Origin: DATJGF01 sp035495315
Lineage (GTDB): Bacteria; Verrucomicrobiota; Verrucomicrobiia; Limisphaerales; UBA8199
Direction of reading: 5' to 3'
NCBI GenBank assembly: GCA_035495315.1
Contig: DATJGF010000184.1
Span: 1 to 43,381, forward strand
DNA length: 43,381 nt
The notes under the pieces are model-generated. The model was not told the DNA's origin, made no database searches, and was given only the letters and a program-made list of their open reading frames with translations. Numbering within the stretch: the first letter of the stretch is position 1; the number at the start of each line of letters is the position of its first letter. This document shows, one piece after another, positions 29,936-38,074 of the stretch. The position numbers and the translations under genes are program-made.

Positions 29936-32704
29936 ATGCCGGATATCGCGAAAATTTTCCTCGTTTCATCGCTGTTCTTGATGCCGGCGGGATTAGCCAG
30001 GGTATCAGTCGCTGCTACTGGACCTGTTCACATTGCCACAGATTATCCTCATTCCTTTCAGTACCAAAGCGCGGAGCGGTTTTTTCCCATGGGGGACACT
30101 GGCTACTTCTTAATCGGCCAGCCAACCAACGTCATCGCGCGCTTCATCGATTCACGCCGCGCTCACAAGTTTAACTTCATCCGTATGATGCCCATGGCCC
30201 CTGGGTATTGGCCTTTCGGGGGCACGCCGCGCCAGCCGGACTACACTTCTATTCGCGAGATGGCGATGCAAAAGCTGGATTGGGTCTTTGACTATGCTGC
30301 CAGCCAGGGCATGAACATCGAGTTGATTATCTTCGGCTATGAAGTCGAGCAAGGGGAAGGGCTTTGGCGGAAGGCGGACCATCAGAATTTTTGGGTCGAT
30401 ACACTGGTGAAGCGGTACAAGGACCGCCCAAACCTTTTCCTTTGGACTGTGGCCAATGAATTTGAGCGGTACCCGGATGGCCTTTACAACTTCAGTGCTG
30501 ACGATGTGGAGTGGGTCAAGGCTGTGGCGGCTCAGATTCGCCACACCGACACAATGCATCCGATCGGGGCGCATCCTTCGGTCTGGGTTACCAAGGATGA
30601 TCCCTTCGAGAAGTATGGAGATTTTACCCAGCGCCGTCCTCAGGTGGTTTGGCCTCTCTGGGAAAACAGCTTCGTCAATGTGAACATGACGCAAAACAAC
30701 GAGGGTGTCCAGCCGCGGACCTGGGGCAACTTTACCCCAACGAACCGAGGCCTGACTTACTACTCGACGAACTGGCAAGGGGTTGACTATCCGGTAACCT
30801 GGACGATCAACGGGTGGGAGTTTGAAGCCGCAGGAATGGAAGACTGCATTGCCGACGAGTGGGCGCACGGGAAACCGGTCCTGAACGCCGAATTCGGCTA
30901 TCAATACGAGCCGGGTGGCGAAGCAACCTACGGCGGTAAAACCCGTCAATTTACCACGCCTTCGACTGTCCGAAAAAAGGCCTGGAAGATCGCCACGGCG
31001 GGAGGCTATTTTTGCGCGGGCTATTTGAATGTGGCTGTGAACTACGATTTCACCGCCAAAGAGGTGGATGACTTCCGGCCCGAACAACTCGAGACGCTTT
31101 ACGATTTTTTCACGACTAGGACCGAATATTGGAAAATGGCGCCCCATCTGCAATTGGTGGCATCGTACAACGTGTTGTTGGCGCTACCGGGGACAGAATA
31201 CGTTGCCTATTTTCCGCGAGGCGGAACCAACAGTATCAGCCTCGAGCCTGGTCAGTATTCGGTTGAGTGGTTGCGCGCAGAAACCGGTCACTATTATACG
31301 ATGCCATCGATTATGGCCGCTAACGGCAGTTACGCGTTTATCCCGCCAAACAATCCCGCCACCGATTGGGTGCTGCATTTGCGTCGGCAGAAAGCCGTGA
31401 CGCCGCGCTCGCCGCAGGAGGGTGACTCGCAGGAATCCAAAGCTGCCTCTTTTCCTGAACCGGCTGACTTGCCTCGACAGCCCTCCTTGCCTGACACGCT
31501 GGTTATGCTGGATGGCCGCAAGGTCACGACCCGCGAAATGTGGGTGAAGGAACGGCGACCGGAGCTCATTCGATTATTCCAGCACTATATGTATGGACAG
31601 CTTCCCCCCAAGCCGGCCCTTTCCGCGAAGGTGGAACGAGTGGACGTGGCGGCTTTGGGTGGCAAGGCCATGTTAAGCGAAGTGGCCTTGCGCTTCGGCG
31701 CCTCGGAAGTTCCACCGATTCATCTCATGCTCGTGGTGCCCAACCGGCGCACCGCGCCAGCTCCTGTACTGCTTGCGCTCAATTATTTCGGCAATCACAC
31801 CCTGGTTCAGGACAAGAACGTGCGCCTGCCGGACAATTGGATGCCGGAGTGGGGCGGTGAGGAAGCATCGAGCGCAAAAGTGGTTAACCATCACGCGAGC
31901 GAGGCTGGGCGAGGTTCGTGGGCCAAGTATTGGCCGATTGAAGACCTGATCGACCGCGGCTATGCGCTGGCGACCTTCTACAACGGGGACATCGATCCCG
32001 ACACGCCAGAGCAGCGCGGCTTGCAGAGGCTTTTCCGGCGACCCGATCCCGGGGATGACTGCGGCACCATTGCGGCCTGGGCATGGGGATTGCAGCGCGC
32101 GGTGGATTATCTGGTTACGACGCCAGACATCGATGCGCGCCGCATCGTAGTGACTGGCCATTCTCGAACCGGCAAGGCCGCCTTGGTGGCGGCGGCCTTC
32201 GATGAACGCATCGCCATGGCCATCCCTCACCAAGCCGGCTGCGGCGGTTCAGCTCCGAGCCGGGCCAGAATTGCCATCGGGAAGGCCTACAACACTCTCG
32301 ATAACGTGCAGACCAGACCGCCGGAAACGGTAGCGAACATCAACGACGCGTTTCCACATTGGTTTAACTTGCGGTTCAAGGAATTCAACTCGACACCGGA
32401 ACGGTTGCCGTTCGACCAAAACTGCTTAGTCGCCTTGTGTGCTCCGCGCCCTGTCCTGTTCACCAACGGTCAGCTCGATACCTGGATCAATCCCGCGGGT
32501 CAATTTGAAGTGCTCCGCGCCGCTGCTCCCGTTTACCGGTTGTTGCGTTCGGGTGATTTCACCGCGGAAGAACTTCCACCCAACGGCCACATGATAGGTG
32601 GCGTCCTCGGCTACTATCTCCGGCCCGGCGGCCACTCGCTGCTCCGAGAGGATTGGAAGGTCTTTCTTGATTTTGCCGACCAACACCTTGGTCGGCCGAA
32701 CTAG
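29936..32704 (+). CDS. Clan-A glycosidase (DUF4038/GH5-like) fused to CE15 glucuronoyl esterase
   Basis: 922 residues. Start at 29936 chosen because GGAAGG lies 6 nt upstream and a signal peptide follows (PDIAKIFLVSSLFLMPAGLARVSVAA). N-terminal half (~35-490): a DUF4038/apiosidase-like TIM barrel ('FFPMGDTGYFLI', 'DRPNLFLWTVANEFERY', 'KPVLNAEFGYQYEPG'); Glu-175 and Glu-319 fit the clan-A acid/base and nucleophile. A beta segment ends it near 'GQYSVEWLRAETGHYY'. After a linker (~495-535) comes a CE15 domain (~540-922): nucleophile Ser-743 in 'VTGHSRTGKAALVAAAFDERI', followed by 'QAGCGGSAPSR', 'NDAFPHWFNLRF' and 'VALCAPRPVLFTNGQLDTW', with His-885 in 'PNGHMIGG' as a possible base. CE15 enzymes cleave ester bonds between lignin and glucuronoyl-xylan. 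Such a two-enzyme chain would attack decorated plant polysaccharide. Operon with the next gene (10-nt gap). Confidence 0.8.
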   Translation: MPDIAKIFLVSSLFLMPAGLARVSVAATGPVHIATDYPHSFQYQSAERFFPMGDTGYFLIGQPTNVIARFIDSRRAHKFNFIRMMPMAPGYWPFGGTPRQPDYTSIREMAMQKLDWVFDYAASQGMNIELIIFGYEVEQGEGLWRKADHQNFWVDTLVKRYKDRPNLFLWTVANEFERYPDGLYNFSADDVEWVKAVAAQIRHTDTMHPIGAHPSVWVTKDDPFEKYGDFTQRRPQVVWPLWENSFVNVNMTQNNEGVQPRTWGNFTPTNRGLTYYSTNWQGVDYPVTWTINGWEFEAAGMEDCIADEWAHGKPVLNAEFGYQYEPGGEATYGGKTRQFTTPSTVRKKAWKIATAGGYFCAGYLNVAVNYDFTAKEVDDFRPEQLETLYDFFTTRTEYWKMAPHLQLVASYNVLLALPGTEYVAYFPRGGTNSISLEPGQYSVEWLRAETGHYYTMPSIMAANGSYAFIPPNNPATDWVLHLRRQKAVTPRSPQEGDSQESKAASFPEPADLPRQPSLPDTLVMLDGRKVTTREMWVKERRPELIRLFQHYMYGQLPPKPALSAKVERVDVAALGGKAMLSEVALRFGASEVPPIHLMLVVPNRRTAPAPVLLALNYFGNHTLVQDKNVRLPDNWMPEWGGEEASSAKVVNHHASEAGRGSWAKYWPIEDLIDRGYALATFYNGDIDPDTPEQRGLQRLFRRPDPGDDCGTIAAWAWGLQRAVDYLVTTPDIDARRIVVTGHSRTGKAALVAAAFDERIAMAIPHQAGCGGSAPSRARIAIGKAYNTLDNVQTRPPETVANINDAFPHWFNLRFKEFNSTPERLPFDQNCLVALCAPRPVLFTNGQLDTWINPAGQFEVLRAAAPVYRLLRSGDFTAEELPPNGHMIGGVLGYYLRPGGHSLLREDWKVFLDFADQHLGRPN

Positions 32705-32714
32705 TTGCTCAGGT

Positions 32715-34856
32715 ATGCCACACCGCACAAATCGCCGTAAATTCATAACTGCCGCCGCCGGCTCCAGCTTGGGAGCACTCGCGGGCGGTTGCCTTTCCGC
32801 TCGAGGAGCCAGCGATGCCAGGAAAAGCGGTAAGGCCGGGAGCCCAGCCTCAGGCTCGGCAGCTATTCCAGCGTCCCGTGGAGTCGCCACCAAGTTCTGG
32901 ATCGATCCCAGCATCGCCGCCTGGCGGCCGAGCCCGTGGAGAAAGGTCCACATTGAGTTCCACAACTCGCGGCATATGCCCAAGCTCGGCGAGCGATTCA
33001 ACGCCGACGAGTTTGGGGACCGGCTGCTTGAAGCACATGTCACGGGCGCTACCGTGTTCGCTAAGGATATGTATGGTTATTGCTACTACCCAAGTTCCCT
33101 GGGGACGATGCATCCTGCATTGTCCTTTGACATGTTGGGAGCGCAGGTGGCGGCCTTGCGCAAGCGGAAGATCCAGGTCCTGGCTTACTACATGACGACT
33201 CTTAATCCCCAACTTGCCGGGAGCCATCCCGAATGGCTGAATGTTCGCCGACCGCCGGCCAGCCCCGCCTCCAAGTCCGAGAAGACCTCCCCCACCGACC
33301 GGGAATATAACCCGTGGGAGTGGTCTTTCAGCCTTGCCCAAGAGGATTTCGTGAAAGGGGAACTTGCGCGGCTCAAAGAGCTTGTATCGCGCTATGAGCT
33401 CGATGGCGTCTGGCTCGACGGCATTGGTGCCGATGCGCTGAGCGTGTCGTTCCTTAAGCGTGTCCGGGAAGTGATCAAGCAAACGCGCCCGGCCTGCCTC
33501 GTGTGCCCCCAAAACCAAGGCAGCTTCTACGGTCTGGGCCAGCGCGTCCCGTTTGTCGATTACTCCTCTCAAGAGGCGCTTTTTACCGATGCGCAACATT
33601 ATGGCTACCACTATTTCCCGACGGTCATTCGCTACGCCCGCGGTTATGGGATCCCCTTCCATGGTTGCACAGTGATTTTCAAAGATTTCTGGGCCGATTT
33701 CGGCGGCTTGAAATCACCCGCGCAGATGCAGACCGAAGCTGCCTCCTTTGTTTCCCAAGGCGCTCGATGCGACATCGGGGACCAGGTGCATCCCGATGGC
33801 AGGCTCGATCCAGCCGTCTACCACGTCATCGGAGAGGCCTACGAACGCATCGCGCGGATTGAGCCCTACCTGGAGCAGGCAGTGCCAGTCACTGAGGCCG
33901 CGATGCTCGGAAGCGGCGATGCACCGTGCAACGACGTCAACTACGGCTGGGTTAAGCTGTTGAACGAATCGAAGGTGCAGTTCGATATTGTTGAGCGCGA
34001 CGTGAAATGGGAAGAACGCTATGCACTTGTGATCTTGCCTGAGAATTTGTGGGTGGATCAGGGTCTGGCCTCCCGTCTGCACGCATTCATCGACGCCGGC
34101 GGAGCCGTGATTGCTGCCCACAGCTCCGGCCTGCTGGCGGGCACGGAAAAAAGCTGGCTCGAAAAATACGGGTTGTATTATGCGGGAACGTCGCCGTTCA
34201 TCCCGGCATACATGGTGCCGCGCGTTAATTTTACCGGAGACATTCCCTCGTTCGCCTACGCCTTATATGGAGGTGCTTCGCAATGGCGAGCCGAGGCACC
34301 GGCGACTACGCTGGCCGCTTTGGGTGAACCGCTCTTCCAGCGCACCCCGCAACATTTCAATAGCCATGCGCAAACACCTTTCGATCATGCCACCGAATAC
34401 TCGGCCCTGGCGCGGAGCGGTCGGGTGGCGTTGGTAGCTTTTCCGTTAGGACAGGACTACTACAATCAGGGGTTCTGGATCTACCGCCTGGCTTTTCAGA
34501 AAGCACTCAGCGAAGTGCTTCCCACGCCACTTATCCAGACCGATGCGCACCTGAGCACTGAATTGTCGGTGACGCATCAGTCGGCAAATGCCACCAATGG
34601 CCGAAAAGAACGCTACCTACTGCATATCGTGAACTACTCGCCTGTGCGGAAGACTCCCAAGCATACCGACTTTTATGATGATCCTGTCCCCCTCAATAAC
34701 ACGACGGTACGCGTCAATTTGCCGTTAAGAGGTGCTACGGCCAAAGCGCTCTACGCTGGCCAGGAATTGAAGGTGCGTCATACCCTCTCCGGCGGCGCCG
34801 AAGTCACTGTGCCTCGCGTGGACATTCATGAAGTGGTGTGTTTTGAACTTTCGTGA
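32715..34856 (+). CDS. Tat-exported glycosidase-like protein (GHL6-type barrel plus trimerisation-like domain)
   Basis: 713 residues. 'RTNRRKFITAAAGSSLGALAGGCLSARG' is a twin-arginine signal, and the Cys in 'LAGGC' could make it a Tat-routed lipoprotein. The catalytic barrel resembles hypothetical glycosyl hydrolase 6 (PF14871): 'VHIEFHNSRHM', 'TVFAKDMYGYCYYPSSLGTMHP', 'IQVLAYYMTTLNPQLAGSHPEWLNV', 'YELDGVWLDGIG' with the probable catalytic Asp. Residues ~420-500 ('ERYALVILPENLWVDQGLASRLHAFIDAGGAVIAAHSSGL') look like the GATase-fold trimerisation domain of GH42 beta-galactosidases. A beta domain ends the chain ('RYLLHIVNYSPVR'). Substrate unknown; being 10 nt behind the CE15 fusion, it probably shares the polysaccharide target. 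Confidence 0.75.
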   Translation: MPHRTNRRKFITAAAGSSLGALAGGCLSARGASDARKSGKAGSPASGSAAIPASRGVATKFWIDPSIAAWRPSPWRKVHIEFHNSRHMPKLGERFNADEFGDRLLEAHVTGATVFAKDMYGYCYYPSSLGTMHPALSFDMLGAQVAALRKRKIQVLAYYMTTLNPQLAGSHPEWLNVRRPPASPASKSEKTSPTDREYNPWEWSFSLAQEDFVKGELARLKELVSRYELDGVWLDGIGADALSVSFLKRVREVIKQTRPACLVCPQNQGSFYGLGQRVPFVDYSSQEALFTDAQHYGYHYFPTVIRYARGYGIPFHGCTVIFKDFWADFGGLKSPAQMQTEAASFVSQGARCDIGDQVHPDGRLDPAVYHVIGEAYERIARIEPYLEQAVPVTEAAMLGSGDAPCNDVNYGWVKLLNESKVQFDIVERDVKWEERYALVILPENLWVDQGLASRLHAFIDAGGAVIAAHSSGLLAGTEKSWLEKYGLYYAGTSPFIPAYMVPRVNFTGDIPSFAYALYGGASQWRAEAPATTLAALGEPLFQRTPQHFNSHAQTPFDHATEYSALARSGRVALVAFPLGQDYYNQGFWIYRLAFQKALSEVLPTPLIQTDAHLSTELSVTHQSANATNGRKERYLLHIVNYSPVRKTPKHTDFYDDPVPLNNTTVRVNLPLRGATAKALYAGQELKVRHTLSGGAEVTVPRVDIHEVVCFELS

Positions 34857-35024
34857 AAAGTCCCGATCGCTCTTCGTGGCAGCGAGCAAATGATCGCTGA
34901 AGCGGGGCAAGAAACAGTTGTTCTCGGACTCCTACGCGACTCAGTTGTTAACCGCCGGGCGAAATTATTCCCCATCCGACTATGATTTCTTTGAAATATC
35001 CGCTGGAGGTCCGGGAGCTGACCA
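34857..35024. other. Convergent intergenic gap, nothing clear
   Basis: Between the stops of the GHL6-type gene (+) and olsA (-). No strong hairpin, repeat or ORF stands out. Confidence 0.5.
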
Positions 35025-35798
35025 TTAGGCCAGGGCAGAGGTGTAATTGAGGTGTTTCAATTTCAGAACCTCGGCATGCAACTGCCTTGCGAGGTCCTTG
35101 CGATTGGTGCTGCCATTTCGGAGCTCGGCGAACTGGACCGCAACCTCGACTCGCCTTTTGCTCAGGAGGTTTATCAAGTGGGGCACGAAAGTCATATCCT
35201 TCCAGTAACACACCTCTTCACCCACATCGCCGTCCTCTAATCGGTAAGCAATCAGACTGGCCGTCAAGGGATGGCCGCATCCCGTGGCTGGTTCCAACAG
35301 GGAAGATTTAAATGGCAAGACAGTCTGGCCACCGGAACTGGTGCCCTCTGGAAACAAAATCACCAATGCCCCACTGTCCAGGAGAGTTCGCAGCTCTTTG
35401 CTCAATTCTCCAACCTGGAGCTTTCTTTCCCGTTCAGCGAACAACGTGCCTCCCAGACGAGCGAACCAGCCGAAAATCGGCCAATGCATCACTTCGCTCT
35501 TGGCAACAAAAACCGACGGGGTCAAAGCACTTAATGCCAGGATATCCAGGTAGCCTAAATGGTTGGAAACGAGAAGTCCGGTCCTCGGCACTTTGCCGGT
35601 GGATCGAACTTCAGCATTGAAAACACGCAAGACGCGACGGCAACCTTGTTGCAGCCACTGCGCGCGTGCCTCGATCAACGTTTGGTCCTTCCGAAAAACG
35701 ACGCGGAAGATATAGAGCACCGCAATCAGGATCAACTCCCACGCCAGCCAAGTGACCCGCGTAACCACCCTCAAAGGATGTTGTAGTGGTCCCATCAT
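35025..35798 (-). CDS. olsA: Lysophospholipid-type acyltransferase, probable ornithine-lipid O-acyltransferase OlsA
   Basis: 257 residues. PlsC-type acyltransferase: H-x4-D catalytic motif in 'LLVSNHLGYLDILAL', 'GWFARLGGTLFAERE' (block II) and 'LVILFPEGTSSGG' (block III). One or two N-terminal membrane helices (VTWLAWELILIAVLYIFRVVF). The family esterifies a fatty acyl chain onto a lysolipid. PlsC homologues directly downstream of olsB act as OlsA, adding the second acyl chain to lyso-ornithine lipid; the 33-nt gap to the OlsB-like gene supports that reading over 1-acyl-glycerol-phosphate acyltransferase, but only context separates the two. Confidence 0.82.
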   Translation of the reverse strand: MMGPLQHPLRVVTRVTWLAWELILIAVLYIFRVVFRKDQTLIEARAQWLQQGCRRVLRVFNAEVRSTGKVPRTGLLVSNHLGYLDILALSALTPSVFVAKSEVMHWPIFGWFARLGGTLFAERERKLQVGELSKELRTLLDSGALVILFPEGTSSGGQTVLPFKSSLLEPATGCGHPLTASLIAYRLEDGDVGEEVCYWKDMTFVPHLINLLSKRRVEVAVQFAELRNGSTNRKDLARQLHAEVLKLKHLNYTSALA

Positions 35799-35831
35799 GA
35801 CAGTGTTGCGTCCATTGGCGTTGGCTAAAGA

Positions 35832-36590
35832 TCAACCCACAAAGCGGCTTCGGACCGCTGACGGCAAGGCATGCAAGTCGAGCAGAGTCAAAAAATCGAT
35901 CGTCTTGAACTGGCGATCCAGGGCCGGCGGGCCGCAAATCTTTGCCCCGATCGTCAGATACGCGCGAAGCAGTTTCGGTATCTTCGGCGCTTCCGCAGCC
36001 AGTTGCTCCAGTGGGCATTCGAAAGAGGCCAGTGCTGTTGTCCGATATTCAAGAGGGGCGAGATGGCGACGACAAAGGTCAGCGTAAGCCGATGCCCCGA
36101 CGGTTGGGTCTTGCGACGTGAGGGAACTGCATCCGAGCAGGTATCGGGCACCGTGTTGTTGGGCGTAATCAGCGATCCCTTTCCACAGTAGGCCTAGAAC
36201 GATCAAATTCCGATGCTGGCGATGAACGCAGGCGCGGCCCAACTCCACGATTTCCGGCCGCAGCCGCTCAAATGCCAGGAAGTCGAATTCCTGAGCAGAG
36301 TAGTAGCCAAGGTAATTCTGCGCGTTGACTCCCGTCTGCAGACGGTAAGTGCCAACAATTCTCGCCGATGGCAGGTGCTCCACGACCAGGTGGTCGCAAA
36401 CGGCATCAAAGGGGTCCTCGTCCCTGCCGGTGGTGAACGATTCAGCCAATCCTTCATTGAGTTCGAGATTGAAAACCTCAAATCGCAGCCTCTGAGCGTC
36501 GCGCACTTCGTCCGGGTTACATGCGAGGCGGGTTCTGTATTGGACAGGGGAAGCAACAATTAAGCGGATTGAGTCCAGTGTCGTTTTCAT
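35832..36590 (-). CDS. olsB: OlsB-like ornithine N-acyltransferase (GNAT fold)
   Basis: 252 residues. Resembles OlsB/'hemolysin'-like N-acyltransferases: 'VRDAQRLRFEVFNLELNEGL', 'DPFDAVCDHLVVEH', 'IVGTYRL', 'FDFLAFERLRPEIVELGRACVHRQHRN' and 'YLLGCSSL' with 'PLLRAYLTIGAKICGPPALDRQFKTIDFLTLLD' in outline at the C-terminus, all in family order. OlsB transfers a 3-hydroxyacyl chain from acyl-ACP to the alpha-amine of ornithine, the first step of ornithine-lipid synthesis (phosphate-free membrane lipid). The start is set at the Met before KTTLDSIRL; 36614 is the other option. It sits upstream of olsA in the same transcript and downstream of a sigma-factor gene. Confidence 0.8.
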   Translation of the reverse strand: MKTTLDSIRLIVASPVQYRTRLACNPDEVRDAQRLRFEVFNLELNEGLAESFTTGRDEDPFDAVCDHLVVEHLPSARIVGTYRLQTGVNAQNYLGYYSAQEFDFLAFERLRPEIVELGRACVHRQHRNLIVLGLLWKGIADYAQQHGARYLLGCSSLTSQDPTVGASAYADLCRRHLAPLEYRTTALASFECPLEQLAAEAPKIPKLLRAYLTIGAKICGPPALDRQFKTIDFLTLLDLHALPSAVRSRFVG

Positions 36591-36653
36591 TTGGAGCAAG
36601 TTTCCTAAAGCCATGTGTCAGTGGAGAGTCAACCGCGTGAATTCTTCAGGCAG

Positions 36654-37190
36654 CTAGCGGCAACATTCCCGGGCGCCGGGTGCGTTCCGATGAGCTGTCG
36701 ACCGGTCGGCCACCTCCGTAATAGAAGGAGCTAGGGCGAGGGCCAATTCTTCGCGCCCTTTCGAAAGTAGCGTTAAGACCGCTTCAACGGAGATTCCCAA
36801 ATGCTCGGCAATCTGAGAGAACGACCATTCCTTGGCATAGAAAAGAATCAGCGGGGCTCGGAGCTCTTGGCGCACCTTGGTCAGAGCCGCCAGAATTGGG
36901 CTCGCAGCGGCCGGTTTTGAGAGTCGTGGCTGCGAAGCGAAGGAAGGCGTCGGCGTTCCCTCGCTCCTCCTTTCTTTTAGAAACTCACGAAACACAAGGG
37001 TATACAACCACCCTTTTGCGCTCTGTGATTCGGCCAAATATCTCTGGTGGTTGAGCGCCAGGCAAAACGTGTGCTGGGTTAGCTCCAAGGCGCGGTCAAG
37101 CTGACCGCACAGCTTTACGGCGAAGGTGAAAACGGGCTGGTAGTAACTCTCCACCAGCGTTTCAAAATCTAAAGCAGTCCCAGGTTTCAT
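36654..37190 (-). CDS. ECF-like sigma-70 family RNA polymerase sigma factor
   Basis: 178 residues. Region 2-like segment: 'FETLVESYYQPVFTFAVKLCGQLDRALELTQHTFCLAL', where the usual 'A.DLtQ.tFl.al' DNA/core-binding motif reads 'ALELTQHTFCLAL'; region 4-like: 'LRAPLILFYAKEWSFSQIAEHLGISVEAVLTLLSKGREELA' (helix-turn-helix). It is diverged and lacks a strongly conserved Asp-Ala-Glu at the core motif. Start at ATG 37190; a TTG two codons before is also open. It lies between the first anti-sigma-like gene (37257-37562) and olsB, all on the minus strand, so it could control that set. Confidence 0.8.
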   Translation of the reverse strand: MKPGTALDFETLVESYYQPVFTFAVKLCGQLDRALELTQHTFCLALNHQRYLAESQSAKGWLYTLVFREFLKERRSEGTPTPSFASQPRLSKPAAASPILAALTKVRQELRAPLILFYAKEWSFSQIAEHLGISVEAVLTLLSKGREELALALAPSITEVADRSTAHRNAPGARECCR

Positions 37191-37256
37191 ATTCAAATTC
37201 CGTTCATTGGATTTGAATATGGGTCGGGCTCGGCTGCCGAACCTTACAAGGGGAAA

Positions 37257-37562
37257 CTACTCTTGGCTGGACTGAAGCCTCTGCTTGATGCGTTCGCGCG
37301 CTTCAGATGACAATCTTTGCGTCTGTTGAAGGCTCTCGTGCTCGTCGCATTGGTGAGCAGCGGAACGCAGGAATTTCAAATGGGTACCGTATCGCCGGCA
37401 CCATTTACAGAGCAACAGGTGCAGTCGAAGACCAATTCGCTGAGACAGCAAAAGCCTTCCATCCATTGCTTTCGATTGAAGTCGCGATGCTTCCTTGCAA
37501 CTTGGCGAAATGAGCGTAACAGCTCTAGCGAGGCCTTTTGATAATTTTGAGAGCCGATTCAT
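37257..37562 (-). CDS. Small zinc-finger-like anti-sigma protein (paralogue 1)
   Basis: 101 residues. 'SPSCKEASRLQSKAMDGRLLLSQRIGLRLHLLLCKWCRRYGTHLKFLR' in outline is the short Cys-containing helical module (C...H...C..C) found in zf-HC2-type anti-sigma factors, including the paralogue at 37744-38073, with which it shares 'CKE..RL......l...rlrLH...C.WCRRY..q..FLR'. Such proteins bind ECF sigma factors and hold them inactive. No membrane helix is obvious, so it would be cytoplasmic. It precedes the sigma gene at 37190 by 66 nt. Confidence 0.65.
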   Translation of the reverse strand: MNRLSKLSKGLARAVTLISPSCKEASRLQSKAMDGRLLLSQRIGLRLHLLLCKWCRRYGTHLKFLRSAAHQCDEHESLQQTQRLSSEARERIKQRLQSSQE

Positions 37563-37743
37563 TCGTTTATTGGCCTCGAAACGCCCATTTTCGAGGCGGA
37601 CTCGCCGTTACTGTTCTCTCGGAGCTGTGGCACAATACCAATAGTGTGTCGTGGCAATTAGAGTTTCCTTACAAATTCATCCGAAGTCCGGGGTGCCATT
37701 TTCTTCATTTTGGATTGGTTGTCTAGATTGGGTAAGATTAGTT

Positions 37744-38073
37744 TCAGTCCCTAACCGCAGTTGGCACCACCCCCCCAAACGAGCCTTCAGCTCGGCGGAG
37801 CCTTCGGGCAATGCGCTGCCTGGTGACGTTTGTAAGGCCTTGAGGGGTCGGGCTTTCTTGGAGACACGGTGCCGCATTTCGAAGGAATGCGACCTGTTCA
37901 CAGTATCTCCTGCACCACGCGCAAAACATGAAATGCAGCCGCATGGGCAGATGAACCGGCAAGGGCGCTAATCCGTCAAATTGGTGGGAGGCGAGGCGTG
38001 TGATTTCCTTGCACTGGGGCGTTTGTTTCCATCCCCAACGAATTGCCCTCCTGATACTTGTCAGAGATTTCAT
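37744..38073 (-). CDS. Small zinc-finger-like anti-sigma protein (paralogue 2)
   Basis: 109 residues. 'QCKEITRLASHQFDGLAPLPVHLPMRLHFMFCAWCRRYCEQVAFLRNAAPCLQ' in outline carries the same C-x...-H-x3-C-x2-C module as the neighbour at 37257-37562. Its start lies one base after the stop of the ECF sigma gene (38075), so sigma and anti-sigma are translationally linked, the usual arrangement. Coding continues through an Arg-rich C-terminus ('VTRQRIARRLRRAEGSF'). The 180 bp to the next gene show nothing distinctive. Confidence 0.75.
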   Translation of the reverse strand: MKSLTSIRRAIRWGWKQTPQCKEITRLASHQFDGLAPLPVHLPMRLHFMFCAWCRRYCEQVAFLRNAAPCLQESPTPQGLTNVTRQRIARRLRRAEGSFGGVVPTAVRD

Positions 38074-38074
38074 A

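Noticed and set aside
29628..29969. N-terminal extension of the DEAD-box helicase by 114 residues
   Set aside because: The Q-motif context and the Met before AAKLFSELGL mark the usual helicase start; the extension has no homology pattern and overlaps the divergent CE15-fusion start.
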